64,000 bases of DNA from Flavisolibacter longurius (GCA_014163555.1 JACJGO010000010.1:101319-165318), one strand, 5' to 3'; shown: positions 26,625 to 36,515, counted from the stretch's first letter. The notes: generated from the letters alone by a model not told the origin. Made by a program: numbers and translations.

Positions 26625-27713
26625 TTACAGGGCAGCTGTACGGCTTTTCAGGCTATCAAAAAGGCGTTGCAGGCCCTTTTTAGTTTGACTTGTGGGCACG
26701 TGCTCGTTCCTATATTTTTCTGCAGCGCTGATTCTTTCTTTGGTCAGTGGGTGACTGCTGATAAAGGATAGGTCATGCGCCAGATTTTCTTCCGCTTGTA
26801 AGGTTTGCATAAGTCCTTTCATCCCTTTTACATCAACACCATTGGCCACCATCAGATCCATTCCTTTTTTGTCGGCTTCAGTTTCTAAACTACGGGAATA
26901 TTGAAGGCGATACAGGGTTTCGGCCCCACTGATCAATGCCCCGGAAATACCGCTGGCATCACCAAATACAACAGAAATTAAAATCCCGTTGGCCGCACTT
27001 CGCAATAGTGAACGAAGGCTGTGGCGTTCGTTAATGTGTGTTGCTTCATGTGCCAAGAGCGCAACCATCTCTTCTGGCGTTTCTATTTTGTTTATAATAC
27101 CACTGTACACAACAATCTGCCCGCCTGGCAAAGCATATGCATTTACCGTATTGCTTTCGACCAGAGTTACCTCGATAGGATACTCCTTGCTGAGCGCAAA
27201 CTGCCTGGCAAATCCCTGCAATTGCATTGTACCAACACTATCCACAGTTTCGCCGAGAAGAGCCGATTGCTCCAGCATGGCTTCTTTGAGCTGGTTGCCA
27301 ATGGCCACTTCCTTTTCCACACTAATCATGCGCATCCCCAAAAAAGGCACCATGCTTACAAAAAGCAAATAAAGTCCTATTCCCAACCCAAGCATGGTGA
27401 GAAGTAATACAGAAATACGCAGCGTCGATAAGCGCTGTGCCCAGCTACCCTTCCTGCTGGATTGTTCATGTAAAAGCTGATTTGCTATGGGGTGACCGGC
27501 ATCAAACTGCAGGTAGCGTGTGCCGGTAGAATCCAGATAAAAATAGATGGTTCTTTCAATCTGGTTCCGGGCAAGGGCTGTCGCAGGAAAGCTTTCCGCA
27601 AACGCATCATCTTCCTCTTTTCGCAGGTGAATAGTTCCATCCAAAAGCAAGACCCGCACCGGTGTGGGGCGGGCACTGCTTCCATCGTAATATAAAATAT
27701 CTTCTGTGTTCAT
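26625..27713 (-). CDS. M48-family membrane metallopeptidase
   Basis: 362 residues, ATG at 27713. An N-terminal region of about 90 polar residues precedes one membrane helix (about 100-125, VLLLTMLGLGIGLYLLF). The peptidase domain carries VNAYALPGGQIVVYSG and the zinc motif HEATH (His222, His226) within LLAHEATHINERHS, plus a downstream SLETEADKKGMDLM that supplies the third ligand Glu, and SSHPLTKERI. This is the M48 (HtpX/Oma1-like) fold used in membrane-protein quality control. Its start overlaps the stop of the DUF898 gene by one base, so they form an operon. Confidence 0.92.
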   Translation of the reverse strand: MNTEDILYYDGSSARPTPVRVLLLDGTIHLRKEEDDAFAESFPATALARNQIERTIYFYLDSTGTRYLQFDAGHPIANQLLHEQSSRKGSWAQRLSTLRISVLLLTMLGLGIGLYLLFVSMVPFLGMRMISVEKEVAIGNQLKEAMLEQSALLGETVDSVGTMQLQGFARQFALSKEYPIEVTLVESNTVNAYALPGGQIVVYSGIINKIETPEEMVALLAHEATHINERHSLRSLLRSAANGILISVVFGDASGISGALISGAETLYRLQYSRSLETEADKKGMDLMVANGVDVKGMKGLMQTLQAEENLAHDLSFISSHPLTKERISAAEKYRNEHVPTSQTKKGLQRLFDSLKSRTAAL

Positions 27714-28657
27714 TAGATAATTCCAATATCCATTATGTCGGCCATGTCTTCAGCCGTAGCATCGCTGTAATCATGCTGCGATTGCACCAGGGATTCAAAA
27801 GAATAATATCCCGATGCTTCAATGTTATTCATGACAAAGCTCATGGTGCGGGTAACCGTCCAGGCATATCCCAGGCCAAAGGTAAAAATCAGGATCAGAA
27901 GGTTAACGATCATCAGGGAGGCAAATCCGCCGCCGGTGGCTATTGAACGAAAGAAAACGGCATCCTCTTCCTGCTCCAGGCGGGTATTGTTTACAAAAAA
28001 TTCAAACTGGTCTTTTTGCCACCAGAACATGTATATACCCAATGTAAGTACCGTTAAAATATAGCCTTTTACATTCATCCAAAAATAATCACTGCCCTCG
28101 GCGTCGTATACAAAGCGGGCATTGCCGACGTTTATATTGGAAAGGAGATAGCGGCGCAGGCTAATGGTAAACCAGGCACTGTAAAGACCCAACGTCACTA
28201 GTGTAAGAAGCAGTCCTTTTACAAAAAGGCCCACCAGTTGGCCCCTGTCACCCGTATACCCAAACCGAATTCCTTTCCAGCTGGTTTTAGCCATGCGGTA
28301 ACGGTAAGCGCCGTGAAGCGCCACTGGCACGATGGCAATCAAGCTACCATACAGCAGTAAAATGGCGGTAACCGGGGAGCCATTCAGGTAGAGATACAGA
28401 AAAGCGGCATACAGCAAAATGAATAGGCCAAATGCCCGGATAAAGCCCTTAAACATTTCCTTGCCGGTGCCGGAAAAAACAAAGGGAGTTTCTTCAAAGG
28501 TGTTTTTGCTGTAAAGGAATTTGAGTTTGTGCGCCTTGGCCCAGGGATAGTATAAACCGAGGGTGATGGTGGTAAGAATGGTGTTAACAAGCAGAATTTT
28601 AAAATACTCACTGCCGCGGCCGTGAAAGGCCATCGGGTACGAACGATACGCTTTCAT
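27713..28657 (-). CDS. DUF898 (YjgN-like) membrane protein
   Basis: 314 residues with three repeats of a paired-helix unit. Each repeat ends in a version of LGLYYPWAK, LGLYSAWF or LGIYMFWWQ, the signature of DUF898/YjgN proteins. A short acidic C-terminus (DATAEDMADIMD) follows. The function is not established. It is directly upstream of and overlaps the M48 peptidase gene by one base; DUF898 plus M48 is a recurrent gene pair, which suggests the peptidase acts with this membrane protein. Confidence 0.9.
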   Translation of the reverse strand: MKAYRSYPMAFHGRGSEYFKILLVNTILTTITLGLYYPWAKAHKLKFLYSKNTFEETPFVFSGTGKEMFKGFIRAFGLFILLYAAFLYLYLNGSPVTAILLLYGSLIAIVPVALHGAYRYRMAKTSWKGIRFGYTGDRGQLVGLFVKGLLLTLVTLGLYSAWFTISLRRYLLSNINVGNARFVYDAEGSDYFWMNVKGYILTVLTLGIYMFWWQKDQFEFFVNNTRLEQEEDAVFFRSIATGGGFASLMIVNLLILIFTFGLGYAWTVTRTMSFVMNNIEASGYYSFESLVQSQHDYSDATAEDMADIMDIGII

Positions 28658-29470
28658 TTAGTTTTGGTTTAAGGCCCTAAATGTATAGTATGGATCTGGA
28701 AAATACAAGCTATCGTACCGGATAACGCTTTGAGTGTAAATCAAAAAGGACTTAGGATCAATCTTTTTTTTAGAAATTCACCTCCCTTATTGTTGGTAAG
28801 CCGCGAAGTTTCTGTAATGCCATTCTTTGACAAGTCTGAGGGAAGGATTGCTCCATTCATATTTGCCGGCCTGCATAATCATCGAATATCTCCGGATTGT
28901 CAGGACAGTTTGTAGAATCACATATACGGGAGTGCTTCATACAGGCTGGATCCTATCAAAAGTAAAATGAAGCGACCAGCGATTCTGTATAAGGAGGTCA
29001 TATTCACATAATTTCCCTTCGAAATAAACAGGTTGCAAGTGGAGAAGAGCAAACAGTTATCGAATTCCTTATTGGTGGGTTCCCGCTCAATGTGGTCTTA
29101 TACGTCGATGTTGGGACACTTACCTAGCTTTCACTTTTTGCACCTGTGTTTGACAAATGTCCGGTCAACTATCAGGCCGTCACACACCAAGCAGAGAAAT
29201 AAGGAACAAACCTTCGATACACCGAAGGTCCAAGCGCTCGATTTACCCTCTATTAATGGCAATTTCAGGTCTGGAGCTACTAAGAAAAATCCGGCACCCT
29301 GTATTCAGCCAAGTGGCGAGCTAAAACTGTTCTGATGGGTTACTTTGCAAGAGCCTCGCAAAATGGAACAGCAAATAGGCCTGCAAGTATAACCGTGTCG
29401 TATTGTTGAATAGTTTACATTGTTGCGGCGAACCTCGCAAAACTGGATAACTTATCATTAAGATAATTCC
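28658..29470. other. Long gap with one palindromic repeat
   Basis: About 810 bases with no supportable gene. It holds a copy of the palindromic repeat family at 29210-29266 and two near-copies of CCTCGCAAAA about 75 bases apart (near 29354 and 29430). Open frames here have non-coding composition. Confidence 0.45.
29210..29266. repeat. Palindromic repeat, copy 1
   Basis: Core ACCTTCG-ATACAC-CGAAGGT followed by CCAAGCGCTCGATT and then TATTAATGGCAAT. It shares the core and the AAGCGCTCGATT/TATTAATG tail with the copies at 42616 and 54082. Confidence 0.65.
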
Positions 29471-29505
29471 ATCAAAAAAGCCGGTAAAACACCGGCTTTT
29501 TTGAT
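29471..29505. terminator. Bidirectional rho-independent terminator
   Basis: A perfect 15-bp stem (29471-29485 with 29491-29505), five-base loop AAAAC, GC core GCCGGT/ACCGGC with A6 and T6 flanks. It lies 13 bases past the stop of the DUF892 gene on the minus strand. Confidence 0.9.
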
Positions 29506-29518
29506 AAGATAACTTAGT

Positions 29519-30073
29519 TTACTCTTCTTCGCCAGCAGCCTGATAATTGATGTTATTTTCAGCAATATCAGTCAGCAACAAGTCAGTTTGCTTTTCCTCG
29601 TCAAGTGTTTGCTGTAGCAATTCAGCGGCAGTGGTATACCCAAGGGTAACAGCCAGTTGGCGCAACCCGCCATAAGAAGCAATCTCATAGTGCTCCACCT
29701 TTTGTGCACCCAGGATCAACCCAACGTCTCTTGTGGCAGTGCCTTCATCCGTATCTTCAATGATACTTTCCGCTTCTTTGATTAATCCTTCAATGGCTTC
29801 ACATTTTTTACTGCCCACTTTTTCACCAATTGACTCAAATACCTGTTCCAGCCTTTCTACTTGCCCCTTTGTCACCACAAGGTGTTGCTCAAAAGCAGTA
29901 ACAAGTTGCTCGGAAGTCGCTGCCTTTTGCATTTTTGGAAGGGCTTTTACAATCGCCTTTTCCGCATAATAAATGTCTTTTAAAGAGTCCACAAACAATT
30001 CCTGTAATAACGAATCATCTGCCCCGGCCCCGGCATTTTTTGGAGCCGCTGTTTTTGAACTTGCTTTTGCCAT
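29519..30073 (-). CDS. DUF892 ferritin-like protein (YciE/YciF type)
   Basis: 184 residues from the ATG at 30073 (MAKASSKTAAPK), giving a basic, flexible 20-residue head before the fold. The four-helix bundle shows LFVDSLKDIYYAEKAIVKALPKM, FEQHLVVTKGQVERLEQVF, GAQKVEHYEIASYGGLRQLA and LLQQTLDEEKQTD. The Glu and His residues (YAEKA, EQH, KVEHYE, DEE) are the di-metal ligands of the family. DUF892 proteins are induced by stress and may store or handle metals or peroxide; the exact reaction is not established. A strong terminator follows. Confidence 0.92.
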   Translation of the reverse strand: MAKASSKTAAPKNAGAGADDSLLQELFVDSLKDIYYAEKAIVKALPKMQKAATSEQLVTAFEQHLVVTKGQVERLEQVFESIGEKVGSKKCEAIEGLIKEAESIIEDTDEGTATRDVGLILGAQKVEHYEIASYGGLRQLAVTLGYTTAAELLQQTLDEEKQTDLLLTDIAENNINYQAAGEEE

Positions 30074-30093
30074 ACGAATCAATTTACCTATTC

Positions 30094-30282
30094 CTATAAA
30101 ATAACGTGCCCTTTTTCCGGTGATTCGGCAGGAACAGAATACTTTTCGTTATCTGGGTAAAGATTTTCCACTCGGAAATCCAAATCAGGATGACTGTTCG
30201 TATACTTTCGCTTACAAGTCGCACAAAACAAGGTGGAAGCGGTGAGTTGAGTCAGTATATAGGTTATTGTAGAGACAAGCAT
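30094..30282 (-). CDS. Small hypothetical protein
   Basis: 62 residues, ATG at 30282. A short hydrophobic N-terminus is followed by CATCKRKYTNSHPDLDFR and a polar C-terminus. It ends 20 bases before the DUF892 start on the same strand and could be co-transcribed. No family is recognised, and it may be a chance frame. Confidence 0.3.
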   Translation of the reverse strand: MLVSTITYILTQLTASTLFCATCKRKYTNSHPDLDFRVENLYPDNEKYSVPAESPEKGHVIL

Positions 30283-30719
30283 TAGTTTCTATCAGCCTCT
30301 ACCGTATTGCTTAGCAAAGTAGACCCTATAAAACGGGTATTGTTTTCGACAGTGTAAAGTGTAATTTTTCTGGTAACGTTTGGTGCCAGGGAATGGCGGG
30401 TGCAACCCACATCTCATGAAGTGCATGGTAAAACTAACGGGGGAACGCTGATATAGGGTAGGCCACCTAGCAAACCTTTGGTACTACGAACGCAGAAGCA
30501 CCAGATTCTGTCCAAAGTTATCGACTTCTTCAGGAGCTGGTATCACAAAGTGAAAAAAATCGTTCTTCCATACGTACACTGGGAGTCAGCCAATGTGAAG
30601 TAAAGTAAACAAGGAGCTGCAGACAGCATCAATGGAATTTTTAGGTAGGTCATTGTGTCGGTTCAATGAGATGTAACTTGGCGTGTCTTCTCAACGTCCT
30701 ATCAATAATAACGAATGAC
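30283..30719. other. Intergenic region between divergent genes
   Basis: About 440 bases with no gene and no promoter motif clear enough to call. Confidence 0.35.
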
Positions 30720-32168
30720 ATGAAAAGATCTTTGGTCATAACCACCCTGCTCCTTGCCCATTATATTGTATGGGGCCAGATACCAGCCGACAGTATCAAA
30801 GCGATCCTCAAACAGGAGGTTGCTGCCAAAAGAAGTAAGAGCATGGTTATTGGGGTTATTGATGCTGGTGGCAGGCAGATCTATTCCGAAGGCATCATGA
30901 GCAATGAAAAGCCTGTACGTCCCGATGGCAATACCGTCTATGAGATCGGTTCCATCACCAAGGTGTTTGCCTCTGTCCTGCTGGCCAAAATGAATTTGGA
31001 AAACCAATTAAATCTCACTGACCCCATTTCCAAATACCTTCCTTCAAGCGTTAAATCCCCGGTGCGGAACGGAAGGGAGATTACCTTGCTCAGCCTCTCC
31101 ACCCACCGTACAGGTATGCCACGTTTTCCCTACCATCCCTACCCAAAAGACATAGATAATCCCTATGCCGATTACACCGAAAAGGCCTTGTTTGATTACG
31201 TCTCTGGTTTTCAACCGGAGTACGATTTTGATACCCGGTGGCGGTATTCCAATGTTGCTTATGGACTGTTGGGCAATATACTATCCAGGATCGCAAAGAA
31301 AGATTTCGAATCTATGACGCTGGCCATGATCTGCAGGCCGCTGAAAATGACGGCTACTGCCATCAGGAGTTCGAGACAAATGAAAGCAAATACAGCAAAA
31401 GGACATGCCATAACAGGCCAGCCCACTGTCTCCCTTGAATTGGGTGCTCTCGAAGCCGCCGGTGCGCTACGTTCCACTGCAAACGATCTGCTGACCTTTG
31501 CAGCGGCCAATATGGGACTCACCAAAACGGATCTCCTGCCTGCCCTTCAGCTCACGCATGTGCTCCGGGCAAAAAAAGATGGCAATGATACGTATACCAC
31601 GATGGGCTGGACACTTGCCAATGACAGCGGAAGAGAACTCCTTTTTAAGGACGGAGGGACTCCTGGCTACCGTACATTTCTTGGATTCGACAAAGAAAAA
31701 AAGATAGGCGTGGTCGTATTGTCCAATACAGACAATTCAGTGACCGACATCGGCTGGCATATCCTCGATCCAAACCATAAAGTGGAGCCTTATCGCTATC
31801 CCTGGACGCTGCTCGATACATTGCGCAGCACCGCCCAAACCCGTGGTGCGGATGCTGCCATAAAATTGCATGATCAGTTGAACAATGAAAACAATGCCGC
31901 CTTTCAATTCAATGAACAACAACTCGATTATCTCGGACATGAGTTAAGAAGAAGCGGAAAAATAGAAGACGCCATAAAGATCTTCGAACACAATGCTAAG
32001 GTTTATCCAAAGGCAACGATTGTGTATGTCAGTCTCGGTGAGATTCACCGACGTACGGGCACTAGCGAACTGGCAGCTATTTATTTTGAAAAGGCGCTGG
32101 CGCTGGAGCCGCAGAATGAACATTTGAAACGCATGGTTAGCAGCGTGAAAAAGAGGAAAAACAAATAA
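30720..32168 (+). CDS. Serine beta-lactamase-like hydrolase with C-terminal TPR
   Basis: 482 residues from the ATG at 30720, which opens a signal peptide (MKRSLVITTLLLAHYIVWGQ). The penicillin-binding/class C beta-lactamase-like domain has the nucleophile motif SITK (Ser78, Lys81) within YEIGSITKVFASV, the YSN motif (Tyr176) in WRYSNVAYGLLG, and a third-box-like region around DGGTPGYRTFLG. The last 90 residues look like two TPR units (LGHELRRSGKIEDAIKIFE, LGEIHRRTG). Related proteins are D-aminopeptidases, esterases or cell-wall hydrolases; true beta-lactam resistance cannot be inferred. Periplasmic. It stands alone. Confidence 0.88.
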   Translation: MKRSLVITTLLLAHYIVWGQIPADSIKAILKQEVAAKRSKSMVIGVIDAGGRQIYSEGIMSNEKPVRPDGNTVYEIGSITKVFASVLLAKMNLENQLNLTDPISKYLPSSVKSPVRNGREITLLSLSTHRTGMPRFPYHPYPKDIDNPYADYTEKALFDYVSGFQPEYDFDTRWRYSNVAYGLLGNILSRIAKKDFESMTLAMICRPLKMTATAIRSSRQMKANTAKGHAITGQPTVSLELGALEAAGALRSTANDLLTFAAANMGLTKTDLLPALQLTHVLRAKKDGNDTYTTMGWTLANDSGRELLFKDGGTPGYRTFLGFDKEKKIGVVVLSNTDNSVTDIGWHILDPNHKVEPYRYPWTLLDTLRSTAQTRGADAAIKLHDQLNNENNAAFQFNEQQLDYLGHELRRSGKIEDAIKIFEHNAKVYPKATIVYVSLGEIHRRTGTSELAAIYFEKALALEPQNEHLKRMVSSVKKRKNK

Positions 32169-32988
32169 GTGCCGATCGATCTTTAACTCCGCTAGGCAAG
32201 TTATTAAATCGTTTAACTTTCTTCGTCTCAGAAAACACTAATGGCAAAATAAAGGGAAGGCATCTACGGTGTAATAAAGGCCATAGTTCGACTATCTCAT
32301 TGGCACAAGGCAATTTCATAAGCAAAAATGAACGGGGTGGAAAAAATTACACATTGTCGTTAGCCGTATAAGTTGTTCTGTATTTAATTCCCGACTCTAT
32401 TATTCCATTGCGCTTCAATAGCACGATCGTGCAATACAACCAACAGTGAACGGAAGATCGCATCTCAAAATTTCGTCTTGCAGGGTAATGGAAAATGAAT
32501 GGCGATAGACTATAATTTGCACGGTAAGTTGTTGAGTTCATAAATTTACCCTCTACTTTTCTAAGGTCTATCTAAACCATTGGCAGAATAGAGCGATAGC
32601 GCTTCCGTTGTATCGAAGATTATGAGTTTTAGCAAGGTGGTTATCCTATAATAAGTTCTTGGAACGGGCCAAAACAAACCAAATCGAAACCAGCTCACCG
32701 GTTTGTCACCTATAAACCACTTGCTGCTTAAAGAACTAATACCCATCCGCTTATTTCAATCAATTGGAATCTCTCAGGATCTTTTGAATCATTTAAAAAT
32801 CAGTCAACCATTTGCAAATCAGCGGTGTGTCTTCTTTTGCTGGGCATAGGGTCAGGATTGCTGAGTTTTTTACTTGAGTGGATACTTGTCAGCTTCAGTT
32901 ATGAAAGATTTAAAACAGAATTTAAATGTTTTTTATATATTAGTATGCCGCTATATCTAATTTCCAAACCTCTTCAAAACAACGCTTC
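32169..32988. other. Long gap with degenerate palindromic repeat
   Basis: About 820 bases, no gene supported. A degenerate copy of the dispersed repeat lies at 32241-32304. Frames that overlap the downstream gene here are not protein-like. Confidence 0.4.
32241..32304. repeat. Palindromic repeat, degenerate copy 2
   Basis: ATGGCAAAAT at the left and CATTGGCA at the right with TCTACGGTGTA in the centre, the same layout as the copy at 41250 but with poorly paired arms. Confidence 0.4.
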
Positions 32989-33612
32989 ATGGGAGAACAA
33001 GCTGCAAATGGCAAAACTGCAATTATCAGTGCTGCTATTACAGGGATTGTTAGTATTATGGTAACCCTGATTTCAACAAAACAGGTGAATGTGACCTCGC
33101 TGTTTGCCGGGGCTTCAGCATCAGAAAGTATTGTCGACACAACAAGAAAGGAAAGTGCAAGTGATCCAACAAATGAGACAACACTGGACCTACAGGTATC
33201 AGGCATTTGTTCAGATGTGGTTGATGTCTTTAATGAGATGGAGAACAACTTTGCCAAATACAAAGCCACAAAAGACGTGGCGAATTCCACAACGGACACA
33301 AATCATTATCTAACCAACGTAAAATTTGAAAACTATGATTCCCATATCGAAGAAACAACCAATACGTCAAAATTTGTCGTTTCGCTTTACGAAGGCAAAG
33401 ATTACGAACAATCATCCACTGACCTTAGTTATTTCAATGGTAAGTTTGATGAGTGTCTGAATCAATTCAAAAAAACTGCGAAGGAGGCAGATGGAATAAC
33501 AGAATCCATATACACGTATGGTAATAAACATGTCGTTCTCCAGTGGTATCAGAATGAAAAAGACAACGAAACGACCTACTTTATAGCCTTGGTATTTTTA
33601 GTAAACAGATAA
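32989..33612 (+). CDS. Membrane-anchored hypothetical protein
   Basis: 207 residues, ATG start. One membrane helix near the N-terminus (about residues 10-28, TAIISAAITGIVSIMVTLI) is followed by a Ser/Thr-rich, acidic soluble domain containing CSDVVDVFNEMENNFAKYK and ending in ETTYFIALVFLVNR. The architecture is a type II-like anchor with an outer domain. I do not recognise the family. It lies in an AT-rich region between non-coding gaps. Confidence 0.55.
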   Translation: MGEQAANGKTAIISAAITGIVSIMVTLISTKQVNVTSLFAGASASESIVDTTRKESASDPTNETTLDLQVSGICSDVVDVFNEMENNFAKYKATKDVANSTTDTNHYLTNVKFENYDSHIEETTNTSKFVVSLYEGKDYEQSSTDLSYFNGKFDECLNQFKKTAKEADGITESIYTYGNKHVVLQWYQNEKDNETTYFIALVFLVNR

Positions 33613-33777
33613 TTTCTTGAAGTGAGTGATCTCTTTCTTAGTACAGAAGTATGAATTGGAAAAGATCAAAGAATAAGTCTCTTCCCTATTAATTTGCTTT
33701 ATTAAGGATCACCCGTCTTTAATCTGCTTGTTCGCAATTCCCCGACCCTCTTTTCTTATCTCCTTTTTTAAAAAATT

Positions 33778-34707
33778 ATGATGGAATCAATTCGGGTCAT
33801 GGCAATTGGAGTTCTACGCAAAACAATTTTGGTTGTTTTTATTTGCTGCGCATTACCCCTTTGGTTAACAGCGCAGAACAGTCCGGGCATAAAAAAGCCT
33901 CTAAAGCCAGCATTTCAAAAGCAAAAAATACGTAAGCCACCTGCTGCTTTAAAGCTTGATCCTTTTTATAAAAAGTATGCGAATGCCGACGACATAGCAA
34001 TCGTATCTTCTGAAAAAGTACCGGATGATGCATTGTTGGTAGCCCGTACAATTGTTAAGTACATGCTACTGAAAAGAAAGGATATAAAAGCGGAATTGAT
34101 AAATCGTAACTGTATGGTACAGGTGATGGCAGCAAGTGAAGGACAAACGGATCTGCCCGAGTACAACGATATGGAAAAGCCATCCAAAGATGACGAGAGG
34201 TTAACAGATGAGGAGCGGGAAACGTATAATAACCCAGGTGGCATTGGCAGCATGACTGACAGGGATTATTGGAATGAGCGGGCCAGGGGTATGGGTGGAT
34301 ATGACGGAGCTTCTTGCGCCGAAGAGAATCTACTCGGCTATAAAGACGACAGGTATTATGGGGAAAATATTTTAGTGCATGAATTTAGCCACACTATATT
34401 TTCTGCCATAAAAACAGTAGATCCTGACTTGTACGCCCAGGTAGAAGACGCTTATGAAGCGGCTAAAGATAACGGGAAGTATGAAGGTCAGTATGCCATA
34501 AACACGTTAGAGGAATATTGGGCAGAAGGCACCCAATGGTGGTTTTGGTCCAACCTTGAGTTTTATGATGGTGAAACTCGTGTACAATCACCGCAGGACC
34601 TGAAAGCGTATGACCCTACACTTTATCATCTTCTTAAAAAAGTGTATGCAGTGCATGAAATTCCGGCAGATGTCTACTATCGGCAGAACCTGAGACCAGC
34701 CCGATAA
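33778..34707 (+). CDS. Exported zincin-like metalloprotease
   Basis: 309 residues. The N-terminus (to about 33) is a signal peptide ending LWLTAQ. After a basic linker and an acidic segment, the zinc motif HEFSH begins at His201 (LVHEFSHTIF), and about 45 residues downstream EEYWAEGTQWWF supplies a candidate third-ligand Glu, as in gluzincins. It resembles a group of small exported zincins found near glycan or toxin loci, but I cannot name a characterised family. A catalytic peptidase role is inferred from the motif. Confidence 0.72.
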   Translation: MMESIRVMAIGVLRKTILVVFICCALPLWLTAQNSPGIKKPLKPAFQKQKIRKPPAALKLDPFYKKYANADDIAIVSSEKVPDDALLVARTIVKYMLLKRKDIKAELINRNCMVQVMAASEGQTDLPEYNDMEKPSKDDERLTDEERETYNNPGGIGSMTDRDYWNERARGMGGYDGASCAEENLLGYKDDRYYGENILVHEFSHTIFSAIKTVDPDLYAQVEDAYEAAKDNGKYEGQYAINTLEEYWAEGTQWWFWSNLEFYDGETRVQSPQDLKAYDPTLYHLLKKVYAVHEIPADVYYRQNLRPAR

Positions 34708-34795
34708 TGGTAAAAATAGCCTTGCTCTTAAGAAGGCAATCAGCTTATTGTAATCTTTCCGATGGAGAACGAAAATTGGAGGAAACTTACAGCCC

Positions 34796-36193
34796 TTACA
34801 TTGGTTTCATTTTGTGGTGAATACGCAAGGTTATAAATTCAGTGGGGCGCACCACAGCCATGCCGATCTCCAGGATCAGCCGTCCTTCCTGTATATCTTG
34901 TTGCGTCATGGTCTTGCCGAGACCCACCGCCAAATAAAAAGCATGTTCCGGTTTGGTTCCCTGCAAGGCGCCCTGCTGCCACAGTGCAACAAGGAAGTCC
35001 TCTGTTTGCGCTTTTACCTTCACCCAAGTTCCCGCATCATTGGGCTCAAAGACAACCCATTCTGTTCCTTTATAAACCGACTCCTCTACCATGAGAAAGA
35101 AGCGTCTCACCGAGATATAACGCCACTCGTTGTTATTGCCCATAAGGGTTCTTGCGCCCCAAACCAGCACCCCTTTTCCTGGAAACGTACGGATGGCATT
35201 GATCGACTTTCCTTCCGCAGCATCGATATTCAGCATGTCTGTATCATCCTTGGTGAGTGCAACCGTTGGTGCAGCGACACCTGCCAGCGCAACATTGGCC
35301 GGAGCCTTCCATACACCTCTGTCACGATCCACGGATGCATATACGCCTGCCATCGCTCCACTGGGTGGCAACACCACCCCGCTTGCCACGACGGCCTGCA
35401 TCACCACATCGTACAAGGGACGGTGTTGGTGATAAAGAGAATGGCTGATATCACCACCTCCTTCTTTTCGTAAGACCATCTTTTTGGCAATCCCCGAACC
35501 GCCGCGGATGCGCAGTACCGTTGCGTCGTCGGGGCGAATAAAAGGAGCAAGCGTTGTTTGAAGCCAGGGGAAATAGGCGGCCCCAAATCCTAAGTGTTCA
35601 CCCCCTATGCCGCTGCGAAATGCCGCCACACTGGAAAACCGGTCGGTTATGGGCATTGGGTATGGCTGCCACACATCCAGAATGGCAAAGCGGTCCCGCC
35701 TCTCAGCACATTGCTTCAGCGCTGCCTTGAGCAGCGTGTAATGGGCTTCTGTGCCTTTAAACAAAGCAGCGTCGGGCAGTACCAGAAGGGTGATCATCTC
35801 CTCGCTTGCTGCGCTTTGCAGGCCGCGTAGCAGCTGTCGGAACTGCAGGGCGCTGTCCATCCGTGCCTGCAGAAAAGACCCCACAGCGATAATGTAACAA
35901 GGCCCGCCGCCATTTTGAAAATAGTGCTGTACTGCATAGGGCAATTGAAACGGAGAGGGCACTACGATCGGCGCAGCGCACAAGGTATTATCTTTTTGGA
36001 GCCTGAGTTGCACCCTGACCGAAGGCATGCCCCCATACGTTGCTTTGTATTCTGCGGGTGATGCAATGCGAATGGGTTGGTAGCGTATTGACTTATCACG
36101 GTCACCCCTTTCAGTATAGCCAATAAAACAAGGAAGAGCCGTTTCAATGGCTGTAATGGTCCTTGGGTGATGGGGATCCGAAGAATGTTTCAT
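34796..36193 (-). CDS. Contractile-tail sheath protein, orphan
   Basis: 465 residues, ATG at 36193. The N-terminus ITAIETALPCFIGYTERGD and AEYKATYGG match the start of tail-sheath proteins of phages and extracellular contractile injection systems. The C-terminal domain (about 360-465) has RRFFLMVEESVYKGTEWVVFEPND, a QGALQGTKPEHAFYL segment, QQDIQEGRLILEIGMAVVRP and ends IHHKM. The usual 10-15 residue N-terminal strand that docks on the next ring looks shortened. No tube, baseplate, spike or ATPase gene lies nearby, so it is either a relic of an injection system or a sheath homologue with its own job. Confidence 0.88.
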   Translation of the reverse strand: MKHSSDPHHPRTITAIETALPCFIGYTERGDRDKSIRYQPIRIASPAEYKATYGGMPSVRVQLRLQKDNTLCAAPIVVPSPFQLPYAVQHYFQNGGGPCYIIAVGSFLQARMDSALQFRQLLRGLQSAASEEMITLLVLPDAALFKGTEAHYTLLKAALKQCAERRDRFAILDVWQPYPMPITDRFSSVAAFRSGIGGEHLGFGAAYFPWLQTTLAPFIRPDDATVLRIRGGSGIAKKMVLRKEGGGDISHSLYHQHRPLYDVVMQAVVASGVVLPPSGAMAGVYASVDRDRGVWKAPANVALAGVAAPTVALTKDDTDMLNIDAAEGKSINAIRTFPGKGVLVWGARTLMGNNNEWRYISVRRFFLMVEESVYKGTEWVVFEPNDAGTWVKVKAQTEDFLVALWQQGALQGTKPEHAFYLAVGLGKTMTQQDIQEGRLILEIGMAVVRPTEFITLRIHHKMKPM

Positions 36194-36302
36194 ATCGCAG
36201 CTGTTTCAAAGCAGAATAAAGCTACGCCATTCCGGTATGCTTTGATACCTGCCCTATGACCGATTCAGTTTTTATGGTTCCTCGTTAGGCTTCACGCGTT
36301 CG

Positions 36303-36515
36303 CTATCCAACCGAGGCAAAGTGGCTGTTAGCAACCTTGATTTCCAAGTTCCAACGATAGGCTACTAGGTCCCCACCTTTGGCTATACAATAATCCAGGC
36401 CTATGAAATTGTCGGCCAGATTAAGTTGAAAGGCATCTTCCTGCCAATAACAGCCAAAGAATACCAGCTTGACGTCCTTTGGAGGCAACACGTAGTCAAT
36501 CATTTTCTCCACCAC
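36303..36515 (-). CDS. Small hypothetical protein, possibly a 5'-truncated remnant
   Basis: 70 residues. The frame is open back to a TGA at about 36540, reading PEELLDKVVEKMIDYVLPP, and then encodes compact protein-like sequence (VKLVFFGCYWQEDAF, DLVAYRWNLEIKV). It lies between the mosaic protein gene and the sheath gene, on the same strand as both. I do not recognise it; it may be a fragment of a larger accessory gene. Confidence 0.35.
   Translation of the reverse strand: MVEKMIDYVLPPKDVKLVFFGCYWQEDAFQLNLADNFIGLDYCIAKGGDLVAYRWNLEIKVANSHFASVG

Noticed and set aside
29033..29335. 100-residue plus-strand frame in the 28.7-29.5 kb gap
   Set aside because: It runs through the palindromic repeat and has non-coding composition.
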